Shown here in pieces: positions 35,639 through 44,627 of a stretch of 64,000 bases of DNA. Both the position numbers and the translations under genes were made by a program. Position 1 is the stretch's first letter. Each line of letters opens with the position of its first letter. The DNA is from Lachnospiraceae bacterium UBA3632 (GTDB taxonomy: Bacteria; Bacillota; Clostridia; Lachnospirales; Lachnospiraceae), in assembly GCA_002373975.1 (NCBI GenBank), contig DFKZ01000030.1, forward strand, positions 45,632 through 109,631, read 5' to 3'. The notes beneath the pieces were generated by a model. The model was not told the DNA's origin. It ran no database searches and worked only from the letters and a program-made list of their open reading frames with translations.

Positions 35639-35676
35639 TTTTTTGAGATAAAGCCCGAAATAAACAGTGAAAATCG

Positions 35677-35704
35677 TTGACATAACTTTACATAATGGTA
35701 TAAA
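35677..35704 (+). promoter_or_regulatory. Promoter of the divIC-tilS-hpt-ftsH operon
   Basis: TTGACA at 35677-35682 with TATAAA at 35699-35704 (16-base spacer) or TAAAAT at 35701-35706 (18-base spacer). It begins 39 bases after rqcP and 75 bases before the divIC start. Confidence 0.65.
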
Positions 35705-35778
35705 ATAATACGTGTTGTGTTTTAGTATTGTTTACTATTTCGCAAATTATGCAGGTGTATCATAAGGGAAGCGACAAA

Positions 35779-36084
35779 ATGGCTAAAACAGCGATGGCGA
35801 GACGCCGTAAGCAATCCAATTTCATAAGTTTTGCTTTAGTGGCAATAGTCGTGTTGCTGATTGCTTTTATTATTTTTCTTAAGAGCATAGAGATTAAGAG
35901 TAAATTAAGCGCGTATACGAGCCGTGAGGAGGCCCTCGATTCTCAGATAGCCGAGGAAGAAGAGAGAAGTCTTGATATAGACGAGCTCGAGAAATATGTC
36001 CAGACTAAAGCTTACGCCGGTGAGCAGGCGCAGGAGAAGCTTGGTCTTGTAAGTGAAGGAGAGATTGTTTTCCGTCAAAGATAA
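35779..36084 (+). CDS. divIC: Septum formation initiator, FtsB/DivIC family
   Basis: 101 aa from the ATG at 35779, which has AAGGGAAG upstream; the frame extends to 35728 but overlaps the promoter region. Basic cytoplasmic N-terminus, one membrane helix (FALVAIVVLLIAFIIFL), then an extracytoplasmic coiled coil (SREEALDSQIAEEEERSLDID) and a C-terminal AQEKLGLVSEGEIVF motif of the family. Part of the cell-division complex with FtsL and DivIB. Placed before tilS as in other Firmicutes. Confidence 0.92.
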   Translation: MAKTAMARRRKQSNFISFALVAIVVLLIAFIIFLKSIEIKSKLSAYTSREEALDSQIAEEEERSLDIDELEKYVQTKAYAGEQAQEKLGLVSEGEIVFRQR

Positions 36085-36090
36085 CAGCTT

Positions 36091-37554
36091 ATGAAGCAGG
36101 AGCTATCACAAAAAGTTGTCTCATTTATTGAGACGCGGAATATGGTCAGCAGAGGCGATAAGGTCGTCGCCGGAATATCCGGAGGGGCGGACTCGATCTG
36201 CCTCTTATTTTTGTTGTGTGAAATACGTAAAAAAACAGGAATAGAGATACGCGTGGTGCATGTTGATCATGGTATAAGAAAAGAGGCATCGGAGGATGCC
36301 GAATATGTGCGCAGCTGCTGCGAAAGATGGAATGTACCGTTTAAACTGGTACATGAAGACGTACCGCTGATGGCATCTAAGTGGGGTATGTCTGAAGAGG
36401 AAGCCGGACGACGCGTCCGGTATGAAGCATTTGAAAAAGAAGCAGATGAATGGGCAGGCATTTCCGGGGGAAACATAAAAATAGCGATAGCTCACAACAT
36501 GAACGATAATGCAGAGACCATTCTTTTCAGGCTGTTCAGGGGAACGGGTCTTAAGGGGCTGACAGGAATTCCGTATACCCGAAAGACCGGCGGAGGATAT
36601 GAAATAATACGCCCTTTGCTGGGGATTCAAAGGTCTGAGATAGAGGAGTTTCTTGAGGATAAAGGTATCAGATGGGTCAGCGATGCCACCAATGATGAGG
36701 ATGTGTATTCAAGAAACCGCATCAGACACAATATTATTCCGGAAGCGGAGGACATATCCCGAGGTGCGGTGAAGCATATAAATGAGACTGCGCTTATGCT
36801 GACGGAGACGGAAGATCTGCTGCTTGGGCTTGAAGAAGAATGCCTTAAAGAGTGCCGGATGGAGAATCCGGTCATAGAAGATAAACCCGGGACGGCAGTG
36901 ATCGGTTTACGGATTGACCGGCTTGAGAAGTACCATATCGCCATTAAAAAAAGAGTGATCCTGGCCTGCCTTTCGGAGGTGACGGGGGGAGGAAAGGATG
37001 TGGGAAGCCTTCAGACCGATCAGGTCCTTGAACTTATGGCAAGACCTGAGAACAGAAAGATAGACCTTGCAAGAGGAGTGAGTGCTTTCAGAGAATATGA
37101 CAGCATTTTTATCTGTGCAAAGGGTGAATCTGCGGATTTTGGTGGAAGTGATGACGACAATCTGCGAGGCCATTTAGAAACAGAAAGTTTTACACTTCAG
37201 GAGATAATCTCCCAAAACCCTGAGTTTATTGAAAATCTTCATCGGGAAGGCATATCAAATGAGTATACTAAATGGGTCGATTATGATAAAATAGACGGGC
37301 AAATTGAAATAAGAACCCGAAAGACAGGGGATCATTTTCTGACCCGTAAAGCCGATGGTTTTTACGGGCGAAAAACCCTTAAGGAATATATGATAGACCG
37401 CAAAATACCGTCAAGGCTGCGCGACAGCATCCCTGTTATCGCAAACGGCTCAAAATGTATATGGCTTGTGGGCTACCGATTGAGTGATGATGTAATGATA
37501 ACCGATAAAACCAAGAAGGTGATGAAGCTTGAATGGGTCGGTGAAAGAAAATAA
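36091..37554 (+). CDS. tilS: tRNA(Ile)-lysidine synthase
   Basis: 487 aa. Converts C34 of tRNA-Ile(CAU) to lysidine with ATP and lysine. PP-loop SGGADS (30-35), VHVDHGIRKEA, AHNMNDNAETILFRLFRGTGLKGL, and a C-terminal TilS substrate-binding domain (RKTGDHFLTRKA, LKEYMIDRKIPSRLRDSIPVI). Starts 6 bases after divIC and is followed by hpt. Confidence 0.96.
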   Translation: MKQELSQKVVSFIETRNMVSRGDKVVAGISGGADSICLLFLLCEIRKKTGIEIRVVHVDHGIRKEASEDAEYVRSCCERWNVPFKLVHEDVPLMASKWGMSEEEAGRRVRYEAFEKEADEWAGISGGNIKIAIAHNMNDNAETILFRLFRGTGLKGLTGIPYTRKTGGGYEIIRPLLGIQRSEIEEFLEDKGIRWVSDATNDEDVYSRNRIRHNIIPEAEDISRGAVKHINETALMLTETEDLLLGLEEECLKECRMENPVIEDKPGTAVIGLRIDRLEKYHIAIKKRVILACLSEVTGGGKDVGSLQTDQVLELMARPENRKIDLARGVSAFREYDSIFICAKGESADFGGSDDDNLRGHLETESFTLQEIISQNPEFIENLHREGISNEYTKWVDYDKIDGQIEIRTRKTGDHFLTRKADGFYGRKTLKEYMIDRKIPSRLRDSIPVIANGSKCIWLVGYRLSDDVMITDKTKKVMKLEWVGERK

Positions 37555-37573
37555 TGGCGAGGTAAAGAAAACT

Positions 37574-38107
37574 ATGGCTGATCGCAACGAGAGAATAGAG
37601 ATAATGCTTTCCGAGGAGGAAGTAGACAAAAGAATAAAGGAGATAGGCGAGCAGATAAGCCGTGATTACGCCGGTAAGCAGGTTCACCTGATCTGTGTAT
37701 TAAAGGGCGGAAGCTTTTTTTTGTGTGAACTGGCAAAAAGGATAACCGTGCCGGTATCCCTTGATTTTATGTCTGTATCCAGCTACGGCGGAGACACCAA
37801 GTCCAGCGGGGTCGTTAAGATCGTGAAGGACCTGGATGAACCTATAAACGGAAAAGATGTGATCATAGTCGAGGACATTGTGGACAGCGGCCGTACCCTC
37901 AGCTACCTTATGGCAATGATGAGGGACAGAAAGCCCGCTTCCCTGAAGCTCTGCACCCTGCTTGACAAACCCGACAGAAGAGTTATGGATGTCAATGTTG
38001 ATTATACCGGATTTCAGATTCCGGATGAATTTGTTGTGGGATACGGACTCGATTATGACCAGAGGTACAGAAACCTTCCGTATATCGGCGTAGTGAGATT
38101 TGATTAA
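37574..38107 (+). CDS. hpt: Hypoxanthine phosphoribosyltransferase
   Basis: 177 aa. Salvages hypoxanthine and guanine to IMP and GMP. PRPP loop VIIVEDIVDSGRTLSYL, LKGGSFFLCEL near the N-terminus, and DKPDRR. The ATG at 37574 with GAGG about 11 bases upstream is preferred over a frame opening at 37529 inside tilS. Conserved tilS-hpt-ftsH order. Confidence 0.96.
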   Translation: MADRNERIEIMLSEEEVDKRIKEIGEQISRDYAGKQVHLICVLKGGSFFLCELAKRITVPVSLDFMSVSSYGGDTKSSGVVKIVKDLDEPINGKDVIIVEDIVDSGRTLSYLMAMMRDRKPASLKLCTLLDKPDRRVMDVNVDYTGFQIPDEFVVGYGLDYDQRYRNLPYIGVVRFD

Positions 38108-38119
38108 GGAGGAAAGGTT

Positions 38120-40006
38120 TTGGAAAAGAACAGAAGAGGATTTCGCGGCTATTTAATATTTATGTTCATCCTTGTTGCCGCGGTCATCATACTGAATATC
38201 ATACGAAACAGCTCTGTTCCGTATTCTTATGACCGGTTTATTTCGGATATGGATGCCGGTAAGGTAGAGGAAGTGACTATAACACCGGACAGAGAAGGGA
38301 ATACGGGATATGTTAATGTATCCCTAGAGTCCGGTACAAATAAAAAGCTTTACGTGACATCCGTGGAAGAAGCCGAGAAGGTGATCAGGGAAAAAGGTTT
38401 CGATCCCATAATAAAAGACGGGTTCTGGACCACATGGAGCCTGAATGTGCTGGTGCCGCTTGTTGTAGTGGTATTTGCCATAGTGTTTATGTTCATCATG
38501 CTGTTTGCCGGAAGTACGGGCGGCAGCGGAGGAGCCAACTCCAAGATGATGAATTTCGGAAAGATCAATGCCGAGATGATAAAAGACGGCAAGATCAATT
38601 TCGAAAATGTAGCCGGACTTAAAGAGGAAAAGGAAGAACTCTCGGAGATAGTTGATTTCCTTAAAGATCCTGAAAAATATACGGCACTCGGTGCCAGGAT
38701 TCCCAGGGGGATCATGCTTGAGGGAAGCCCGGGAACAGGTAAGACGTTACTTGCAAAAGCGGTGGCCGGTGAGGCGAAAGTACCGTTTTTCAGTATTTCG
38801 GGATCCGATTTCGTCGAGATGTTTGTCGGTGTCGGAGCATCGAGAGTGAGAGATCTGTTCGAGACGGCCAAAAAGAATTCTCCCTGCATCGTATTCATAG
38901 ATGAGATAGATGCGGTGGCAAGAAGGAGAGGCACGGGTCTGGGCGGCGGTCACGATGAACGTGAGCAGACGCTCAACCAGATCCTCGTTGAAATGGACGG
39001 ATTCAAAGATAATCAGGGTATCATAGTGATGGCGGCTACCAACAGGATCGACATTCTTGATCCCGCGATCCTTCGTCCCGGAAGGTTTGACAGACAGATA
39101 GTGGTGGGAAGACCGGACGTTAAGGGCAGAGAAGATATTCTTAAGGTTCACGCCAAAAACAAACCTCTCGGAGATGATGTGGATCTGGGAGAGCTTGCCA
39201 GAACAACAGTGGGATTTACCGGTGCGGATCTGGAGAACCTGCTCAATGAGTCTGCTATCAGGGCCGCCAGGGAAAACAAGGCTTTTATCTCGATGGAAGA
39301 TGTTAAAAAGTCTTTCGTAAAAGTCGGGATCGGCACAGAGAAAAAGAGCAGAGTTGTTTCCGATAAGGAAAAGAAGATAACGGCTTATCACGAGGCCGGA
39401 CATGCTATTTTATTCCACGTTCTCCCCGATGTGGGACCGGTCTATACCGTATCCATAATCCCCACGGGACCCGGTGCGGGAGGATATACAATGCCCCTTC
39501 CCGAAAAGGATGATATGTATCTGACCAAGGGGAAGATCCTGCAGGATATAATGGTCTCTCTGGGCGGGCGTATAGCCGAAGAGATAATCTTTGGAGATAT
39601 TACAACGGGTGCGTCCAGTGATATAAAGAAGGCAACACGTGCTGCCAGACAGATGGTAACACGTTTCGGAATGAGTGAGAACATTGGCGTGATATGCTAT
39701 GAAGATGACGGAGATGAGGTGTTTATCGGCCGTGATCTGGCTCATGCCAAGAATCACAGCGAAGTTGTGGCCAGCGAGATAGACCGTGAAGTAAAGTCTA
39801 TAATCGATGACTGCTATGCAAAGGCAAAGTCTATCATTATAGAGAATGAGCCCATCCTTCATAAGTGCGCTGAGCTTCTTCTGGAAAAGGAGAGGATATC
39901 CCGCGAGGAGTTCGAGGCTCTTTTTACGGGAGAAGATCCTTCTTCCGATGGAGATGACGGGATCAAGCCGATTCCGGAATATGCTCCGGGGCTGTCTTAT
40001 ACCTAA
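38120..40006 (+). CDS. ftsH: ATP-dependent zinc metalloprotease FtsH
   Basis: 628 aa, TTG start after AGGAGG. Two membrane helices (about 11-28 and 107-130) enclose a small extracytoplasmic domain. AAA+ ATPase: Walker A GSPGTGKT (202-209; the usual GPPGTGKT has Pro at the second position), Walker [13 protein letters not shown] region [20 protein letters not shown]. Zinc protease motif HEAGH (424-428). Degrades damaged or short-lived membrane and cytosolic proteins. Last gene of the divIC operon. Confidence 0.97.
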   Translation: MEKNRRGFRGYLIFMFILVAAVIILNIIRNSSVPYSYDRFISDMDAGKVEEVTITPDREGNTGYVNVSLESGTNKKLYVTSVEEAEKVIREKGFDPIIKDGFWTTWSLNVLVPLVVVVFAIVFMFIMLFAGSTGGSGGANSKMMNFGKINAEMIKDGKINFENVAGLKEEKEELSEIVDFLKDPEKYTALGARIPRGIMLEGSPGTGKTLLAKAVAGEAKVPFFSISGSDFVEMFVGVGASRVRDLFETAKKNSPCIVFIDEIDAVARRRGTGLGGGHDEREQTLNQILVEMDGFKDNQGIIVMAATNRIDILDPAILRPGRFDRQIVVGRPDVKGREDILKVHAKNKPLGDDVDLGELARTTVGFTGADLENLLNESAIRAARENKAFISMEDVKKSFVKVGIGTEKKSRVVSDKEKKITAYHEAGHAILFHVLPDVGPVYTVSIIPTGPGAGGYTMPLPEKDDMYLTKGKILQDIMVSLGGRIAEEIIFGDITTGASSDIKKATRAARQMVTRFGMSENIGVICYEDDGDEVFIGRDLAHAKNHSEVVASEIDREVKSIIDDCYAKAKSIIIENEPILHKCAELLLEKERISREEFEALFTGEDPSSDGDDGIKPIPEYAPGLSYT

Positions 40007-40027
40007 AGAAACTGTTAACTGAGGATA

Positions 40028-41692
40028 ATGATGCGAAAATTATTAGACAAGATAAAAAGCATAGGATTTATGGGATTATTCCCGTGGCTGTGGCTGAGCT
40101 TTGCCTATATTTGGCAAATGAGATTCCAGATATTGCATGGAAGGGAGATTCTTGATTCAGACCTTGCAGCCGAGATGGTTCTGGCCAATTTTTTAAACAA
40201 GGAACATTCCATTCTCAGTAAAAACTGGTTTTATTCCACCGAATTAAGAGTTTTTGAGTCGCAGTGGTTCTATCGTCTGGGACTGCTTTTATTTCCCAAT
40301 AACTGGCATATGGCAAGGGTGACGGCAACCATGTTAATGGTCGCTATTTTTGCTGCACTTGTAATTATAGTTGGTTACATGCTTGGACTTGGTAAATATA
40401 CCCCCTGGGCAGCAGGGATACTTTTGTGCCCGTTTGGAAGATTCTGGCTTGTATTCTCTTTATACGGAACTTATTATCTGGTTTATGCAGGGTTTTCACT
40501 GATCACTTTAATTGCTGTTATAGGCATGTATAAAAGCCAGAAGAAACTGTCGATAAAAGATGTAGGGTTCTGCGTTTTAGGCGTGCTTGCCGCATTTGCT
40601 TCCGGACTAAATGGAATAAAGCAGTTCATTCTGTTTTTTGCCCCATTGATGGTATCTGTGACACTTGTACTTATTTTTTCGATATTTGAACGGGGTGAAA
40701 AGATAACAGGTGAGAAGGATTTAATATCGGTTTGTAGTAATGAGATAAAAGTATTCTTCATATCAGCGGTATTAACTGTGATAAATATTGCAGGATATCT
40801 TGTTAATTCTCGTATATTTAAGAATATATATTCTTTTACAGATTTTGGAGAAACCGCCTGGGCTATGGAACCAGATAAACGGCTTTATGACTTACTTGTG
40901 GATTTTGTTTCACTTTTTGGTTATGAAAAAGGGGATAAGGTACTTAGTATTCGTGGAATTCTGTCGGGTGCCGGGCTTATTTTTGGAGTTGTTCTGGTTA
41001 TCGCATTATTGTATATGCTGCGGAATCTATCAAAACTTGAGATAAAAGAGAAGATGATAGTGTTGATCTGTGGGACGACCATATGCCTTTGTATGTTGAT
41101 ATTCTGTTTTGTCAGATTGTATCAGAATTATCACTGGTTGTATCATCAATACTATTGGCTTCCGGTAATTCCTTTTCTTATTTATTCTCTGATGTTTGCA
41201 ATAAAAAGAATAATTAAGTATTCAGGAATTAGATTAAAACTGGTGGGTTCAATAGTTGCTGTTATAGGGGCGGTTTTGATAACGTCAATTTCAAAGAATA
41301 CTATGGACCACGAAATAAATAACCCACTTGTAGCGTATAAAGGGTATACAGATGCAACGGAGTTTTTGATGGAAAACAACCTTATTAATGGATATGGGAT
41401 GTTTTGGAGTTGTGCTGTAATCCGCGAATTAAGTGATGGTGTAATTGAAATGAGAAATATAACTAATCCGGATACATTTACGATTCATGAGTGGTTACAG
41501 GAGAAAGAGCATGCTTTAAAAGATCCTGAGGGAGAAGTATTTTTGATCATCGACTCAAGTATGGTAGGAGAAGAATACGCAAAATCCGGGTTGTTACAGG
41601 GAAATAATAACAAAGAGATATATTCCAAAGATAATGTTCATATTTATTTGTTTGAATCTACAGAAAGCCTAAAAAATGCAGGAGCTCAATAG
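40028..41692 (+). CDS. Polytopic membrane protein, putative GT-C glycosyltransferase
   Basis: 554 aa with about 11 membrane helices. The first helix is followed by an extracytoplasmic loop with an acidic EILDSDLAAEM motif near residue 42, as in GT-C transferases that use lipid-linked sugar donors. The region about SILSKNWFYSTELRV is, from memory, shared with a family common in Lachnospiraceae. The last 100 residues form an extracytoplasmic domain. The gene is clearly richer in A and T than its neighbours (many ATT, TTT, AAT codons), which suggests later acquisition between the ftsH operon and the GH13 gene. Two adjacent ATGs follow GAGG. Confidence 0.65.
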   Translation: MMRKLLDKIKSIGFMGLFPWLWLSFAYIWQMRFQILHGREILDSDLAAEMVLANFLNKEHSILSKNWFYSTELRVFESQWFYRLGLLLFPNNWHMARVTATMLMVAIFAALVIIVGYMLGLGKYTPWAAGILLCPFGRFWLVFSLYGTYYLVYAGFSLITLIAVIGMYKSQKKLSIKDVGFCVLGVLAAFASGLNGIKQFILFFAPLMVSVTLVLIFSIFERGEKITGEKDLISVCSNEIKVFFISAVLTVINIAGYLVNSRIFKNIYSFTDFGETAWAMEPDKRLYDLLVDFVSLFGYEKGDKVLSIRGILSGAGLIFGVVLVIALLYMLRNLSKLEIKEKMIVLICGTTICLCMLIFCFVRLYQNYHWLYHQYYWLPVIPFLIYSLMFAIKRIIKYSGIRLKLVGSIVAVIGAVLITSISKNTMDHEINNPLVAYKGYTDATEFLMENNLINGYGMFWSCAVIRELSDGVIEMRNITNPDTFTIHEWLQEKEHALKDPEGEVFLIIDSSMVGEEYAKSGLLQGNNNKEIYSKDNVHIYLFESTESLKNAGAQ

Positions 41693-41850
41693 AATCCGCC
41701 GCATTTATGCAAAATGCACAAAAATTTACACGACCTATTGTTAAATTTGTGAAATGTAGGTCTTATATATAGTGGAGGGATATGATAATATAATGATCGT
41801 ACCCCAATACATATAGTTTTTTGCTATACCCCCAAGAAATACCTTCTCTA

Positions 41851-41880
41851 GAAAAGGACAGCTCCCCGGCTGTCCTTTTC
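41851..41880 (+). terminator. Rho-independent terminator
   Basis: Arms AAAAGGACAGC and GCTGTCCTTTT form a perfect 11-bp stem around a 6-base loop. The A/T ends make it work in either direction. It is about 160 bases past the preceding stop codon. Confidence 0.85.
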
Positions 41881-41968
41881 GCTTACATGAAAAACAGGGT
41901 AAAATTTTACCACGGATTGCTTCGTTTCTTCGTTGACCTTGAGACCCTGGTATCATACATCTTGTGGT

Positions 41969-41998
41969 TTGCACTTGTTAACAATCACAAAATATATT
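41969..41998 (+). promoter_or_regulatory. Putative promoter of the GH13 gene
   Basis: TTGCAC at 41969-41974, 18 bases, TATATT at 41993-41998. The transcript would begin near 42005, upstream of the ATG at 42061. Confidence 0.45.
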
Positions 41999-42060
41999 AA
42001 AATATAGGATGGCGTTTGGCTTCGGAAGGTTTTCAGGCAGGAAAGAGGCGGTTCTTTTTT

Positions 42061-44160
42061 ATGGATTTGGAAAAAAGAAACAGAATAATATATTATCAGA
42101 GATATATTAACGGTATGAGACCGGTGTTCAACACGCGCGCACTTTTTTCGGACACTACCGCCGAGTATGTTTCACCTGCGGAGCCGGAACCTTTCAGTAA
42201 GGTAAAGATCCGCTTTCGTACTGCGAAAAACAATGTTGATTATGTTCTTCTTGTATGGCATGGCAATAAATACCTTATGAACAAGGTGGAGACGGCCGTA
42301 CACTTTGATTATTATGAAGTCGAAGTATATATAAAGGATGAGAAGTTCTCTTATTACTTCGAAATAGTATCGGGAAATCTTGTTTGCTATTATGATATGA
42401 GGGGCTGTACCAGGGACAAGAACGATTACTACAATTTTGCGATCATTCCGGGATTTTCTACCCCCGCCTGGGCAAAGGGGGCGGTCATGTACCAGATTTA
42501 CGTGGACCGTTTCTGCAATGGCGATAAATCCAATGATGTGCTCTCAAACGAATATTGTTATATTGGGGAGCCGGTGATCCGTGTGGAGGATTGGTACAAG
42601 GATCCGGCCGCTATGGACGTCAGGTGTTTTTACGGCGGTGATCTTCAGGGTGTATTAGATAAGATGGACTATATTGAGAGCCTTGGCGTGGAAGTGATCT
42701 ACTTCAATCCACTGTTTGTATCTCCATCCAATCATAAATACGATATCCAGGATTACGATCATATCGATCCGCATTTCGGCAGGATCGTGGAGGATGAAGG
42801 TGAACTTCTCCCTCCCGGTTCAAAGGAAAACCGCCTGTCCACCAGATATATCAAGCGTGTTACAAGCTTAAAGAATCTTACCGAAAGCGATAAGCTTTTT
42901 GCTAAGGTTGTTGAGGAGGCGCACAGGAGAGGGATCAAGGTGATCCTTGACGGGGTGTTTAATCACTGCGGCTCTTTCAATAAGTGGATGGACAGGGAGA
43001 GGATATACGAGAATGCCATAGATTACGAAAAAGGCGCGTATATTACCGCAGATAGTCCATACAGATACTATTTCAGCTTTCACGACGACCACAAGTGGCC
43101 TTACAACGGCTCTTATGACGGATGGTGGGGGCATGATACGCTGCCCAAACTCAATTACGAAGGTTCCCGGGATCTGTATGATTACATACTCGGGATAGCT
43201 AAGAAATGGGTATCCGCGCCCTTTAATGCGGACGGCTGGAGACTTGATGTGGCAGCGGACCTCGGCCATTCCCCGGAATTTAACCACCGATTCTGGCAGG
43301 ATTTCAGAAAAGCCGTAAAAGAAGCAAATCCCAACGCCATAATCCTTGCAGAGCATTACGGCAACACACGTGACTGGCTGCAGGGAAATGAATGGGATAC
43401 GGTTATGAACTATGATGCCTTTATGGAACCCGTAACATGGTTCCTTACAGGTATGGAAAAGCACAGTGACGATTTCCGTGAAAACCTTTTGGGCAATGCA
43501 GAAAGCTTTTGGGGAGCGATGACACACCACACTGCGAGTTTTACAACTCCCACATGGCAGGTTGCCATGAATGAGCTGTCAAACCACGACCACTCAAGGT
43601 TTCTCACCCGCACAAATCATAAGGTGGGAAGAGTGGGAATGCTCGGATCAAGAGCAGCGGAGGAAGGCGTCAATAAAGCTGTATTTCGTGAGGCGGTGGT
43701 GATCCAGATGACATGGGTCGGAGCCCCCACAATATACTATGGGGATGAAGCGGGAGTCTGCGGATTTACTGATCCCGATAACAGAAGGACCTACCCATGG
43801 GGAAGGGAAGATACGAAACTGATTGACTTTCACAGGGATATCATTTCCCTCAGAAAACAGCATCCGGTACTTAGGACCGGCTCCCTAAAGAAGCTTGGAA
43901 GCGATTATAATTTTATTGCATACGGAAGATTTAACAGACAGGAACAGATAGTGGTCCTCATTAACAACAATAATACCGAGCTTGAAAAAGATATTTCAAC
44001 ATGGGAAGTAGGTACTCACAGAAGCGGAAAAATGAGAACGATATTTGCCACAACAGCGGAAGGATACTCACTTACAGGCCCGGAATATATACTGAGTGCG
44101 GGAATCCTGAAGATAAAGCTTCCAAAAACAAGTGCCACGATCCTGCTTTTTGAGCAGTAG
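42061..44160 (+). CDS. GH13 alpha-glucosidic hydrolase (neopullulanase/cyclomaltodextrinase type)
   Basis: 699 aa. N-terminal beta domain (about 1-130) of the CBM34 type, then the GH13 barrel: VYQIYVDRFCNGD, GDLQGVLDKMDYIESLGV, VILDGVFNHCG, nucleophile Asp396 in DGWRLDVA, acid Glu431 in ILAEHYG, and Asp510 in ELSNHDHSRF. No signal peptide, so it acts on imported maltodextrins or cyclodextrins. The ATG at 42061 follows GAGGCGG at 9 bases; the frame opens at TTG 42016. A sugar ABC importer is encoded about 3 kb further on. Exact specificity among GH13 members is not certain. Confidence 0.92.
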   Translation: MDLEKRNRIIYYQRYINGMRPVFNTRALFSDTTAEYVSPAEPEPFSKVKIRFRTAKNNVDYVLLVWHGNKYLMNKVETAVHFDYYEVEVYIKDEKFSYYFEIVSGNLVCYYDMRGCTRDKNDYYNFAIIPGFSTPAWAKGAVMYQIYVDRFCNGDKSNDVLSNEYCYIGEPVIRVEDWYKDPAAMDVRCFYGGDLQGVLDKMDYIESLGVEVIYFNPLFVSPSNHKYDIQDYDHIDPHFGRIVEDEGELLPPGSKENRLSTRYIKRVTSLKNLTESDKLFAKVVEEAHRRGIKVILDGVFNHCGSFNKWMDRERIYENAIDYEKGAYITADSPYRYYFSFHDDHKWPYNGSYDGWWGHDTLPKLNYEGSRDLYDYILGIAKKWVSAPFNADGWRLDVAADLGHSPEFNHRFWQDFRKAVKEANPNAIILAEHYGNTRDWLQGNEWDTVMNYDAFMEPVTWFLTGMEKHSDDFRENLLGNAESFWGAMTHHTASFTTPTWQVAMNELSNHDHSRFLTRTNHKVGRVGMLGSRAAEEGVNKAVFREAVVIQMTWVGAPTIYYGDEAGVCGFTDPDNRRTYPWGREDTKLIDFHRDIISLRKQHPVLRTGSLKKLGSDYNFIAYGRFNRQEQIVVLINNNNTELEKDISTWEVGTHRSGKMRTIFATTAEGYSLTGPEYILSAGILKIKLPKTSATILLFEQ

Positions 44161-44194
44161 GATAAACCGGGTATTCGGGATATATCCGCAAGGA

Positions 44195-44223
44195 TTGCAT
44201 TTTTTCCGCAGCTATGCTACAAT
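44195..44223 (+). promoter_or_regulatory. Promoter of tRNA-Leu
   Basis: TTGCAT at 44195-44200, 17 bases, extended -10 TGCTACAAT with TACAAT at 44218-44223. The tRNA begins 39 bases later, leaving a short leader with an inverted repeat (TGTCAG/CTGACA). Confidence 0.75.
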
Positions 44224-44261
44224 CACTTCTTGTCAGGCCTAAAAGGATTCTGACAAAAGCT

Positions 44262-44345
44262 GCTGGTGTGGCGGAATAGGTAGACGCAAGGGACTTAAAA
44301 TCCCTCGGGGGCAACTCCGTGCCGGTTCAAGTCCGGCCACCAGCA
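44262..44345 (+). tRNA. tRNA-Leu, anticodon TAA
   Basis: Class II tRNA. Acceptor arms GCTGGTG (44262-44268) and CACCAGC (44338-44344) with discriminator A at 44345. Anticodon stem AGGGA/TCCCT encloses CTTAAAA, anticodon TAA, reading TTA codons. A long variable arm (CGGGGGCAACTCCG) and a T arm with GGTTCAAGTCC are present. CCA is not encoded (next bases CTG), so it must be added by the cca product. Confidence 0.96.
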
Positions 44346-44348
44346 CTG

Positions 44349-44382
44349 CCTCAAGCCCTGATATCAGGGCTTGAGGTTTTTT
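44349..44382 (+). terminator. Rho-independent terminator of tRNA-Leu
   Basis: A perfect 13-bp stem with arms CCTCAAGCCCTGA and TCAGGGCTTGAGG, followed by TTTTTT. Starts 3 bases after the tRNA, so the tRNA is a single-gene transcript. Confidence 0.92.
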
Positions 44383-44435
44383 CAATATATAAACGAAGAT
44401 ACAGATATTTCATCAATGTGGCGGGCAGAGGGAAT

Positions 44436-44618
44436 ATGAGCGAATCAATAATGTGTGACAACTGTGCATATTTTTCCTATGATGAAGAATATGAAGAATA
44501 TGTCTGTGATATGGATATGGATGAAGACGACTATTCACGCCTTGTTTCAAAGGGATTTAAAGAATGCCCTTATTATCGAAACGGCGATGAATACAGGGTT
44601 GTACGGCACCAGATGTAA
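44436..44618 (+). CDS. Small acidic four-cysteine protein (DUF6472-like)
   Basis: 60 aa. MCDNCAYF near the N-terminus, a later Cys in EEYVCDMDMDEDD and one in FKECPYYRN: a C-x2-C plus two further cysteines suggest a small zinc-bound fold. I recall a similar uncharacterised family in Lachnospiraceae (DUF6472), not verified. GAGGG lies 4 bases before the ATG. The open frame upstream of the ATG runs into the tRNA and terminator and is not coding. Confidence 0.8.
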   Translation: MSESIMCDNCAYFSYDEEYEEYVCDMDMDEDDYSRLVSKGFKECPYYRNGDEYRVVRHQM

Positions 44619-44627
44619 CTCCCCGGA

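Larger units (their letters stand above)
41693..42060. other. 368-base intergenic region with hairpins, a terminator and a promoter
   Basis: A hairpin at 41701-41717 (arms GCATTT and AAATGC) may end the membrane-protein transcript. Arms GACCTA (41732-41737) and TAGGTC (41757-41762) form another, followed by TATATA-like sequence near 41764. A small hairpin (TATAG/CTATA) lies near 41815-41835, then the strong terminator at 41851-41880 and the probable GH13 promoter at 41969-41998. No coding frame of note; a short untranslated RNA is possible. Confidence 0.5.

Noticed and set aside
44319..44435. Upstream extension of the small cysteine protein
   Set aside because: It would translate the tRNA 3' end and its terminator. 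The ATG at 44436 has its own ribosome site.
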